Shown: one piece after another, positions 7,055-12,765 of the stretch
Numbering within the stretch: the first letter of the stretch is position 1
Layout: each line of letters begins with the position of its first letter
Assembly: GCA_032127265.1 (NCBI GenBank)
Contig: JAQAZP010000151.1
Span: 1 to 12,765 of the forward strand
Direction of reading: 5' to 3'
Source of the DNA: JAQAZP01 sp032127265
GTDB taxonomy: Bacteria; Acidobacteriota; JAQAZP01
Length of the DNA stretch: 12,765 nucleotides
The notes under the pieces: model-generated
Told to the model about the DNA's origin: nothing
The model's input: the letters and a program-made list of their open reading frames with translations, nothing else
Databases searched by the model: none
Made by a program: the position numbers and the translations under genes

Positions 7055-7106
7055 GTCGTTTTTCACGCCTCCCCCGAAACTCTCACCGATGCAGGACGGC
7101 CACGTC

Positions 7107-7132
7107 TGAACCGCCCCGGTTATTCCGGAGAC
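7107..7132. repeat. Terminal inverted repeat of the IS3 remnant
   Basis: The 26-base end begins TGAACCGCCCCGG at 7107 and lies directly beyond the transposase stop codon. No matching left copy was found by eye nearby, consistent with a truncated element. Confidence 0.55.
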
Positions 7133-7218
7133 TCAGTCACGTGAGTACGGCCTCTGGGACCGCATCCTTCTGATTCCTGTAGTATAACTCTTCGAACTCC
7201 GCCGGATTGAGATGCCAA
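7107..7218 (-). mobile_element. Remnant of the right end of an IS3-family insertion sequence
   Basis: On the minus strand, bases 7216-7140 encode HLNPAEFEELYYRNQ followed by KDAVPEAVLT and a TGA stop (7139-7137). This is the typical C-terminus of an IS3-family orfB (DDE/rve integrase) transposase, in which a YLxPxEFE segment is highly conserved. Four bases later comes a terminal sequence which on the plus strand reads TGAACCGCCCCGGTTATTCC from 7107, a TG-starting, C-rich end of the kind found on IS3-family elements. Homology stops just before HLNP; the rest of the transposase, orfA and the left end are absent, so the element is dead. Confidence 0.72.
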
Positions 7219-7247
7219 CAGGGCCCTCCGGCGCGACCAGCAGGATG

Positions 7248-7276
7248 TTCACATGCGACTGAATATTGGATATAGT
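7248..7276 (+). promoter_or_regulatory. Sigma70-type promoter of the phosphotransferase gene
   Basis: TTCACA (7248-7253, 5/6 to consensus), a 17-base spacer and TATAGT (7271-7276, 5/6 to consensus). Transcription would begin near 7283. It starts about 30 bases beyond the IS remnant. Because the -35 overlaps the ATG at 7253, it argues against that ATG as the translation start. Confidence 0.55.
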
Positions 7277-7345
7277 CCAAGAGGTATGCTGCCGGGTAGA
7301 CAATCCCGGCTATTTATCTTTCGGCCAGTGGAGAGTCGCCGCACC

Positions 7346-8296
7346 GTGTCCCATACCGCCGTCCTTGAAGCCTTCTGCTGCTGGGGTCTCGACGCCCAGC
7401 GCCTCCGCCCCGATATCCTGATCGAGGGCAGCCCCGAACGGTGTGACTACCGCACGGTGCTGGAGGACCGCGAGGGCCGGCCCTGGATCATCGAGCGCAT
7501 CTTTCCCTCCACCCGGGAGGCGAAGCTGCGCATCGCCGGCACCCTTGAGTATCTTCAACAGCAGGGGACGCCGGGGATCCTGACCTACCGGCGCACCAGC
7601 CAGGGGGACTTTCTCGCCCAATCGGACGGCGGGCTGTGGCTGCTCCGTCCTTTTCTCGCCGGCAGCGACCTGCCCCGGCCGGCCTTTATCCGCCACGGCT
7701 GGCGCGGGGAAGCGCTGGCCCGGTTTCTGATCACACTGCGGAAGAAATCGGCCCGGCTCCCCTTCTTCCGGGGCCACGAAACCTTTGCCCTGGAACCGTA
7801 TATCCGGCAGTTGCTGGAGGTGATCCGGGAGCGCAAGCCGGCGGTGGCCGCCGAGGTCCAGCCGGTGCTCAGGCACCTGGAGAACGAGTTTTTCCCTCTC
7901 TGCCCCGCCCTCCCCACCGCCTTTTGCCATGGGGATTATCATCCGGTGAACGTGATCTGGGCCCCGGACGGGATTGCCGCGGTGATCGACTGGGAATTCG
8001 CCGGGCCCAAGCCCGAGTTGTACGACGTGGCCAACCTCCTTGGCTGCACGGGTTTCGAGAACCCGGCCGGGTTGCGGGGCGAGATGGCCGAATCGCTGCT
8101 GCGAACACTGCAGACCGCCGGGTTTGCCGCGGAGGAGAGCTGGCGAGACCTCACCGACCTGATTCTGGCCCTGCGCTTTGGCTGGCTTTCCGAATGGCTG
8201 CGCAAGCGGGACCAGGAGATGCTGGAGCTGGAGTTGGTCTACCTGAACCTGATTCTCGAGCACCGGGAGACGCTGACCGCATTCTTCCTCGGCTGA
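7346..8296 (+). CDS. APH/CotS-family phosphotransferase (aminoglycoside-phosphotransferase-like kinase)
   Basis: A cytoplasmic ATP-dependent small-molecule kinase of the APH fold; substrate unknown (candidates in the family include homoserine, choline, sugars and antibiotics). The 316-residue form shows an N-lobe with the ATP-contacting IIERIF segment, a linker WLLRPFLAGSDLP, the catalytic loop HGDYHPVNVIW (His195, catalytic Asp197) and the metal-binding DWEFAGPKPELYDVANL (Asp215). The frame is open from an ATG at 7253, but a good promoter starts transcription near 7283, so I prefer the GTG at 7346, ten bases after GGAGAG (7330-7335). That start also gives an N-terminus (SHTAVLEAF) usual for the family. 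It is separated from the ferritin-like gene by that gene's own promoter. Nothing nearby indicates a pathway, so no symbol is given. Confidence 0.85.
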   Translation: MSHTAVLEAFCCWGLDAQRLRPDILIEGSPERCDYRTVLEDREGRPWIIERIFPSTREAKLRIAGTLEYLQQQGTPGILTYRRTSQGDFLAQSDGGLWLLRPFLAGSDLPRPAFIRHGWRGEALARFLITLRKKSARLPFFRGHETFALEPYIRQLLEVIRERKPAVAAEVQPVLRHLENEFFPLCPALPTAFCHGDYHPVNVIWAPDGIAAVIDWEFAGPKPELYDVANLLGCTGFENPAGLRGEMAESLLRTLQTAGFAAEESWRDLTDLILALRFGWLSEWLRKRDQEMLELELVYLNLILEHRETLTAFFLG

Positions 8297-8311
8297 CGGA
8301 AAAAGCCGGTC

Positions 8312-8340
8312 TTGAAAACAGGTCGCCCCTCTCCTATACT
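8312..8340 (+). promoter_or_regulatory. Sigma70-type promoter of the ferritin-like gene
   Basis: TTGAAA (8312-8317, 5/6 to consensus), a 17-base spacer and TATACT (8335-8340, 5/6 to consensus). Transcription would start near 8347, leaving a leader of about 108 bases. The leader can form a short hairpin (CCGGC 8348-8352 with GCCGG 8359-8363) and a wider pairing of CCGGCC (8389-8394) with GGCCGG (8421-8426). I do not recognise a riboswitch or a Fur/PerR box in it. Confidence 0.62.
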
Positions 8341-8454
8341 GCTTCTTCCGGCAGCGGCGCCGGTCACGATAGAGGAAACCATTCATCTCCGGCCGGTTGG
8401 GATCATTTCTCCGCAATAAAGGCCGGTGGTTCGTTTCTTTTCCAGGAGGATGTC

Positions 8455-8955
8455 ATGTCAAAGGAATGGACGGTACGGAAAGCGACCGAGTTCGCGGTGA
8501 AAACCGAAGAGTTGGGCGCCCTGTTCTACAAGAAGATGGCCAAGAAGTTCCAGGCCAATGCCGAGATGAAAGAGGTCTTCGACCTGCTGGCCCGGGACGA
8601 GGAACTTCACGAGCAGCAGTTCCGCAAACTGCTGGACCGCACCGAGCCGGACGAGGAGGTTTCGGGCAGTGAAGAGAGCATGGCCATCCTGCGGGTGATG
8701 TCGATGTCCCAGTTCTTCATGGGCGACGAGGGGCTCTATGGCAAGACTGATGAACTGACCGACGTCAAGGGCGCGCTGATCCGGGCCTTCGAGCTGGAAA
8801 AGGCCACCCTGCAGTATTACCAGGCGATGAAGGACGTGGTGGGCGAAACCCAGACCTTGAACGCGATCATCAAGGCCGAGAAGAATCACCTGATGAAGCT
8901 GGCCGAGTATCTGATGACCGAGGCCAAGTTCCGCGGCATCGCCGACAGCTTCTGA
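8455..8955 (+). CDS. Ferritin-like / rubrerythrin-type diiron protein
   Basis: A 166-residue four-helix-bundle protein. Diiron ligands expected of the ferritin-like/rubrerythrin fold are visible: a glutamate in helix 1 (Glu18 or Glu19 of KTEELGALFY), Glu49-x-x-His52 in DEELHEQQF, a glutamate in helix 3 (Glu113 or Glu115 of AFELEKA), and Glu142-x-x-His145 in KAEKNHLMKL. There is no rubredoxin Cys4 domain, so it is the short form without its own electron-transfer module. Such proteins in anaerobes are usually linked to peroxide reduction or iron handling in the cytoplasm; the exact activity is not shown. The ATG at 8455 follows a strong AGGAGGA (8444-8450). It stands alone, with its own promoter upstream and a terminator downstream. 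Confidence 0.88.
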   Translation: MSKEWTVRKATEFAVKTEELGALFYKKMAKKFQANAEMKEVFDLLARDEELHEQQFRKLLDRTEPDEEVSGSEESMAILRVMSMSQFFMGDEGLYGKTDELTDVKGALIRAFELEKATLQYYQAMKDVVGETQTLNAIIKAEKNHLMKLAEYLMTEAKFRGIADSF

Positions 8956-8997
8956 GATTGCCGCGTCGCAGGCTGCGCCTGCTCCTCGCAATGACGG
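8956..8997. repeat. Dispersed intergenic palindromic repeat (GATTGC...GCAATGACGG type)
   Basis: The sequence begins GATTGCCGCGTCGCAGG and ends CCTGCTCCTCGCAATGACGG, with partly complementary arms (ATTGC/GCAAT, GCAGG/CCTGC). It resembles the imperfect palindrome ending in GCAATGACGG that is scattered between genes in many bacterial genomes, including deltaproteobacteria. It starts immediately after the stop codon of the ferritin-like gene. Recognition is from memory; a genome-wide copy count would confirm it. Confidence 0.6.
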
Positions 8998-9004
8998 ATA
9001 AGAG

Positions 9005-9043
9005 AGGCCCCTGACCGCTAACGGTCCAGGGGCCTTTGTTCTT
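9005..9043 (+). terminator. Rho-independent terminator of the ferritin-like gene
   Basis: AGGCCCCTGACCG pairs with CGGTCCAGGGGCCT around the loop CTAA, with one bulged C, followed by a T-rich tail (TTTGTTCTT to 9043). It lies between the convergent ferritin-like and cytochrome genes and may also slow transcription arriving from the cytochrome side, although that strand has a poorer T-run. Confidence 0.75.
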
Positions 9044-9078
9044 CCGTCCCCACCCAGCCCCGGGCAAGATTCCGCCGG

Positions 9079-9738
9079 CTATCGCCCGACCGGTGCGTCA
9101 TCGTACCGCAACTGAAAATGCTGGTGGGTGCCCTGTTCGGAGCGCCTGGTGAAATCGAACCGGTAGCCCATGTCGAAGAAGGGGCTGTCTTCGTTGTGGC
9201 ATGTGCGGCAGATGCGGTCGGTCGGGGGGTAGACCAGGCCGGCCCTGCGGGCTTCACGGGCTTCAGAAGTGTCGAAGGACGGGTCGCCGGTTTTCATGAC
9301 CCCGATAAATAACCCGCCCGACCCGTGGCAGGCCTCGCAGGTCACACCGGCCATCTCCGGAGTCTCCTCGATCGAGACGAACCCTCCGGCCGTTCCGTAA
9401 CCGGTGGTGTGGCAGGGAAGGCACTTCTCGTCCCTGGTGTAGTCCTTGCCGGAATCGAGGCCGGCGATCCGCTTCGCCTCGACCATCACGCCGGGCCGCA
9501 GGGCTTCGAACGTTTTCGCCATGCGGGTTTCCTTCCACGCCCTGGCCTGCTCCTGGTGGCACTCGGCACAGGCCTCCGGCCCGACCAGTGTTCCGGGGGA
9601 CAGATGATCCGCACGTCTGCCGGTGAAGAACATGAGGCAAATCCCGAGCACGATCAGATAGCCGACCACCGCGACGATCAGCGAGCCCGGGGCAATCCGC
9701 AACCGGTTCCTCAGGCTCTCTTTTCCTTCGTTCATCAT
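9079..9738 (-). CDS. Membrane-anchored tetraheme c-type cytochrome, cytochrome c554 family-like
   Basis: A 219-residue electron-transfer protein with a short cytoplasmic N-terminus, one transmembrane helix (about 18-39) and a periplasmic domain with four CxxCH haem sites at residues 57-61 (CAECH), 106-110 (CLPCH), 134-138 (CEACH) and 177-181 (CRTCH). The arrangement GPEACAECH...W..TRMAKTFEAL, CLPCHTTGYG and GVTCEACHGSGG resembles cytochrome c554-like proteins of anaerobic respirers. Function is likely quinone-pool or periplasmic electron transfer, partner unknown. The start is uncertain by a few residues: ATG at 9738 or 9735, or TTG at 9744. The ribosome site is only a G-rich stretch (GGGCGGGG). 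It is a single gene, convergent with the ferritin-like gene and divergent from the HerA-like gene, so no partner oxidoreductase is visible. Confidence 0.9.
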   Translation of the reverse strand: MMNEGKESLRNRLRIAPGSLIVAVVGYLIVLGICLMFFTGRRADHLSPGTLVGPEACAECHQEQARAWKETRMAKTFEALRPGVMVEAKRIAGLDSGKDYTRDEKCLPCHTTGYGTAGGFVSIEETPEMAGVTCEACHGSGGLFIGVMKTGDPSFDTSEAREARRAGLVYPPTDRICRTCHNEDSPFFDMGYRFDFTRRSEQGTHQHFQLRYDDAPVGR

Positions 9739-9803
9739 TTCCAATACCCCGCCCGGAATTCTTTCAGCGGTTTTTGTACCACGTTCAGCGTAAGACTGCC
9801 AGC

Positions 9804-9837
9804 GCCGTCGCGGCAGCGCCCCGGCCGCCGCGACGGC
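9804..9837. other. Strong GC-rich stem-loop in the divergent intergenic region
   Basis: GCCGTCGCGGC (9804-9814) is perfectly complementary to GCCGCGACGGC (9827-9837), an 11-base stem with a 12-base loop. No T-run follows on either strand. On the minus strand it would lie in or near the 5' leader of the cytochrome gene, about 66 bases before its start. The role is unknown. Confidence 0.5.
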
Positions 9838-9891
9838 TGGTCAACGGGACGGCGGGACCCGGCCCCCGTGCATTCTTCCCGTTTCGCCCGC

Positions 9892-9921
9892 TGGTCAAGT
9901 CCGGTCCGGGTATGATGTAAT
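9892..9921 (+). promoter_or_regulatory. Possible promoter of the HerA-like ATPase gene
   Basis: TGGTCA (9892-9897, 4/6) and TGTAAT (9916-9921, 5/6) lie 18 bases apart in the only AT-rich patch of the intergenic region. An overlapping TATGAT (9911-9916) is an alternative -10 but has no acceptable -35. Transcription would start near 9928. Confidence 0.3.
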
Positions 9922-10013
9922 AAAACAACGTCCATTCATCGAGCACTGACCCGGGCCTCCGCCGCTGCGGGAGGAACCGGCGGCAGGGAAAGCGAAGCAT
10001 CACGGAGGACACA

Positions 10014-12623
10014 ATGAGCGGCACGAAACCGGGCGTCCTGCCCCTGGAAAAGCTCGGCGCGTTTTACCTCGGCCGGGAATACGACCTGGCCCGCTCCGAA
10101 CTGCTGGAGCGGCCGGTGGTCTACGACGCACGGGATCTCACCACCCATGCCGTCTGCGTGGGGATGACCGGATCGGGTAAAACCGGTCTCTGCGTTGACC
10201 TGCTGGAGGAAGCGGCGCTGGACGGGGTACCGGCGATCATCATCGATCCCAAGGGGGACATGCCGAACCTCAGCCTGACCTTCCCCGAGCTGCGCCCCGC
10301 CGATTTCGAGCCGTGGGTCAACGTCGATGATGCGCGGCGCAAGGGGATGAGCGTACCCGACTACGCCAGGCACATCGCCGGAACCTGGAAGGAGGGGCTG
10401 GCCGGCTGGGGCCAGGGCCCGGAGCGCATACGGCAGCTTCGGGAGAGCGCGGAAGTGAGTATCTTCACTCCGGGGTCCAGCGCCGGATTGCCGGTGTCGA
10501 TCCTCGCCTCGTTCAAGGCCCCGGAAGTGGACTGGGAACGGGACGCCGAGGCGGCCCGGGACCAGATTCGCGGCACGGTGAGCGCCCTCCTGGGCCTGGC
10601 CGGAGTGGAGGCCGACCCGCTGCGCAGCCGGGAACACATTCTGCTCTCCACCATCTTCGAGCACTACTGGAGAATCGGCGAGGATCTCGACCTGGCCCGG
10701 TTGATCACTTCGATCCAGACACCTCCGGTGCGCCGGCTGGGAGTGTTCGACGTGGACACCTTCTTCCCCGAGAAGGACCGCTTCGGCCTGGCCATGGCGC
10801 TGAACAACATCCTCGCCGCCCCGGGGTTCGAGACCTGGTTGCGCGGCGAACCGCTGGACGTGGGGGCGCTGCTGCAGACCGGCGACGGCAAACCGCGTCA
10901 CAGCATCTTCTACATCGCCCACCTCAACGACGCGGAACGGATGTTCTTCACTACCCTGCTCCTGGAGCAGGTGGTCAGCTGGGTCCGCCGGCAACCGGGG
11001 ACCACCAGCCTGCGCGCCCTGCTCTATTTCGACGAAATTTTCGGCTTCCTGCCGCCGGTGGCCAATCCGCCCTCCAAGAGGCCTCTGCTCACCCTGCTCA
11101 AGCAGGCCCGGGCCTACGGCCTGGGGGTGATGCTGACGACCCAGAACCCGGTGGACCTGGACTACAAGGCGCTGGGCAACACCGGCACCTGGTTCATCGG
11201 CAAGCTGCAGACCGAGCGGGACAAGGCACGGGTTCTGGAGGGCCTGAAGTCGGCAACCCCCGACGGCGGCGCGGCCCTGGAGCGAGGCGGTTTCGACCAG
11301 GTGATCTCCGGTCTCGGGTCGCGGGTGTTCCTGCTGCACAACGTTCACGAGGACCAGCCGCTGATCTTCCAGACCCGCTGGGCCATGAGCTATCTCCGCG
11401 GGCCGCTCACCGGAGAGCAGATTCGCCGGCTGCGGGATGACCGGGGGGACGGCATGGAGCCCGCGTCCCCGGCCGCAGCAGAGCAGACCCTGCCGGCGGC
11501 CCAGCGCAAAAAAACCGCGGCAGCGGCGGCCCTGCCCGATGAACCGGACGGTACTGCGCCGCCCCACGGGGGCTACACCGCCGGCCCGCCGGTCCTCTCC
11601 CCCGGCGTGGAGCAGTATTTCCTTCCCCCGATTATTGACAGTGACCGCGCCCTGCGTCTGCTGGAAAAAGAGCTTGGCCGCCAGGCCGCCGAACCGGAAA
11701 CGGCCCTGGTTTACGAACCGGCCCTTCTCGCCCTGGGGCGGGTGGGCTTTGTTGACCAGAAGCATCGAGTAAACGAGAAGCGACCGGTGGGCTGTCTGGT
11801 TCACGCGCGGGAGTTGGGGCCGGTGATCGACTGGTCGGCGGCCGAACAACTGGCCCTGGAAGCCGACGACCTGGGAACAGAGCCCGCGGGAGAGGCGTAC
11901 TTCGGCGCCGTCCCCGAGCAGCTCAACTCGAGCCCCGAGCTGAAAGCGCTGAGCCGGGATTTCACCGACGCTCTCTATCATGATCAACGGCTGGAGCTGC
12001 AGCATAACCCGGCGCTGAAGCTTTTTGGCCGGCCGGGCGAGTCGGCCGCCGAATTCAGCATGCGGGCCAGGCAGGAAGCCCGGGAACGGCGGGACGCCGA
12101 GGTGGACAAGATGCGCCGCAAGTACCAGCGTAAAATCGATCAGCTGGAGACCCGGCTGGCCCGGGAAGAACAGGAACTGGAGCGCGACACGGCGACCTAT
12201 GATTCGCGGAAACGGGAGGAACTGATCTCCGCCGGCGAGTCGTTGATCGGCCTCTTTGGCGTCTTCGGCAAACGGCGCTCCAGCCGAGGTCTTTCCACCG
12301 CGGCCCGCAAGCGGCGGATGACCGCCGAGGCCAAGGTCTCCATCGCCGAATCGCAGGAGGAGATCGCCCGCCTCACGCAGGAGATGGAAGACCTGAGGCG
12401 GGAGATCGAGGAGGAATCGGCACAGATCGCCGAACGTTGGACCGCAGCCGCCGAGGCCGGCGAGCCCTTCCCGGTGAAACCGCGGCGCAGCGACGTCAAA
12501 GTGCTGCTCCTCGGCCTGGCCTGGCTCCCCTCCTGGGAGATCACCCACCGTGCCTCACGGGGCGGCCGTCTCACCGACCAGCTCCCGGCCTGGGAGGAAG
12601 CGCCGGCCGAAGGTGGGATATGA
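10014..12623 (+). CDS. HerA/DUF87-like ATPase with coiled-coil C-terminal region
   Basis: An 869-residue putative DNA-translocating or remodelling P-loop ATPase of the HerA/FtsK/VirB4 superfamily; actual substrate unknown. The N-terminal part has Walker A GMTGSGKTG (50-58, Lys56) and IIIDPKGDMPNL just after it. Walker B is LLYFDEIFGF with Asp340-Glu341, followed by LLKQARAYGLGVMLTTQNP (sensor-like) and TWFIGKLQTERDKARVLEG. An Ala/Pro-rich linker (about 478-522) leads to a C-terminal half with charged coiled coils (about 684-735 and 770-810). These flank a Gly-rich, basic turn (SLIGLFGVFGKRRSSRGL), an arrangement recalling hairpin-like packing. No transmembrane segment is evident. The ATG at 10014 follows CGGAGG (10003-10008). 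There is no NurA nuclease gene in the window, so it is not a typical HerA-NurA pair. Family is reasonably sure, function is not. Confidence 0.85.
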   Translation: MSGTKPGVLPLEKLGAFYLGREYDLARSELLERPVVYDARDLTTHAVCVGMTGSGKTGLCVDLLEEAALDGVPAIIIDPKGDMPNLSLTFPELRPADFEPWVNVDDARRKGMSVPDYARHIAGTWKEGLAGWGQGPERIRQLRESAEVSIFTPGSSAGLPVSILASFKAPEVDWERDAEAARDQIRGTVSALLGLAGVEADPLRSREHILLSTIFEHYWRIGEDLDLARLITSIQTPPVRRLGVFDVDTFFPEKDRFGLAMALNNILAAPGFETWLRGEPLDVGALLQTGDGKPRHSIFYIAHLNDAERMFFTTLLLEQVVSWVRRQPGTTSLRALLYFDEIFGFLPPVANPPSKRPLLTLLKQARAYGLGVMLTTQNPVDLDYKALGNTGTWFIGKLQTERDKARVLEGLKSATPDGGAALERGGFDQVISGLGSRVFLLHNVHEDQPLIFQTRWAMSYLRGPLTGEQIRRLRDDRGDGMEPASPAAAEQTLPAAQRKKTAAAAALPDEPDGTAPPHGGYTAGPPVLSPGVEQYFLPPIIDSDRALRLLEKELGRQAAEPETALVYEPALLALGRVGFVDQKHRVNEKRPVGCLVHARELGPVIDWSAAEQLALEADDLGTEPAGEAYFGAVPEQLNSSPELKALSRDFTDALYHDQRLELQHNPALKLFGRPGESAAEFSMRARQEARERRDAEVDKMRRKYQRKIDQLETRLAREEQELERDTATYDSRKREELISAGESLIGLFGVFGKRRSSRGLSTAARKRRMTAEAKVSIAESQEEIARLTQEMEDLRREIEEESAQIAERWTAAAEAGEPFPVKPRRSDVKVLLLGLAWLPSWEITHRASRGGRLTDQLPAWEEAPAEGGI

Positions 12624-12657
12624 TCAGACCAATCCCATGCTGTGACTTTTCACCTGC

Positions 12658-12673
12658 CATTTTGTCAAAAATG
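12658..12673 (+). other. AT-rich palindrome between the ATPase gene and the next gene
   Basis: CATTTT-GTCA-AAAATG is a perfect six-base inverted repeat, standing out in a GC-rich region just upstream of the last gene's ribosome-binding site. It could be an operator or a weak RNA hairpin; both are inference. Confidence 0.3.
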
Positions 12674-12686
12674 AAGGGGGGCGGCG

Positions 12687-12765
12687 GTGCCTGGGCAGCA
12701 ACTGCGGATCGACGATGAACTGGTGCAGGAAGCCACCAGTGCCTTCTGCAGCGACGTCGTTAAAC
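12687..12765 (+). CDS. Start of a small unrecognised gene, cut by the window edge
   Basis: From GTG at 12687, five bases after AGGGGGG (12675-12681), the frame reads MPGQQLRIDDELVQEATSAF and stays open for 26 codons to the end. A TGA at 12672-12674 closes the frame upstream, so GTG is the only usable start. The phrase LRIDDELVQEA resembles the start of VapB/ribbon-helix-helix-like antitoxins, in which a short beta strand is followed by a helix (xTxRIDDELxxEA). Too little is visible to assign it. It lies 63 bases after the ATPase gene in the same direction and could be cotranscribed. Confidence 0.4.
   Translation, partial: MPGQQLRIDDELVQEATSAFCSDVVK

Noticed and set aside
8956..9043. Possible CRISPR array from successive palindromic sequences
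   Set aside because: The two hairpins differ in sequence and there are no regularly spaced direct repeats; one is a dispersed repeat and the other a terminator.
9936..12548. 870-codon open frame antisense to the ATPase gene
   Set aside because: It mirrors the sense gene's codon pattern, is rich in Gly/His/Gln/Arg without a domain, and lacks a ribosome site; the sense frame has clear Walker motifs.

Overview
The window is GC-rich bacterial chromosome, densely packed with genes on both strands. The order gap-pgk-tpiA-secG-tRNA-Leu, a c554-type tetraheme cytochrome, a ferritin-like diiron protein and a dispersed 'GATTGC...GCAATGACGG' palindromic repeat together suggest a deltaproteobacterium, most like the Desulfuromonadales (Desulfobacterota). 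This is an inference from gene content; there is no rRNA or other phylogenetic marker here to prove it.

Layout. 1-589 (minus): start of a membrane-anchored SLT lytic transglycosylase that runs off the left edge. 721-1212 (minus): exported DUF192 protein. 1377-5194 (plus): a housekeeping run with an extended -10 promoter, gap, pgk, tpiA, secG and tRNA-Leu(GAG), closed by a clear intrinsic terminator. The first three genes encode consecutive or branching steps of lower glycolysis/gluconeogenesis: TpiA interconverts the triose phosphates, Gap oxidises glyceraldehyde-3-P, and Pgk makes ATP. SecG belongs to the Sec translocon. As written, tpiA carries a one-base insertion in a run of nine C, so its reading frame is broken.

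5195-7345: an accessory, less GC-rich island. It holds an exported seven-repeat FG-GAP/VCBS protein (minus) with its own promoter containing a palindrome, then the 3' end of a decayed IS3-family insertion sequence with its terminal inverted repeat. 7346-8296 (plus): an APH/CotS-type phosphotransferase behind a good sigma70-type promoter. 8455-8955 (plus): a ferritin-like/rubrerythrin-type diiron protein behind another good promoter with a structured leader, followed by a dispersed repeat and a terminator. 9079-9738 (minus): membrane-anchored tetraheme cytochrome c. 10014-12623 (plus): a large HerA/DUF87-like ATPase with a coiled-coil C-terminal half. From 12687 the start of a small gene, resembling an antitoxin-like or short DNA-binding protein, runs off the right edge.

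No convincing new multi-gene system was found. The points most worth a second look are the tpiA poly-C frameshift, the IS3 remnant beside the FG-GAP gene, the palindrome inside the FG-GAP promoter, the unusual C-terminal domain of the FG-GAP protein, and the uncharacterised HerA-like ATPase.
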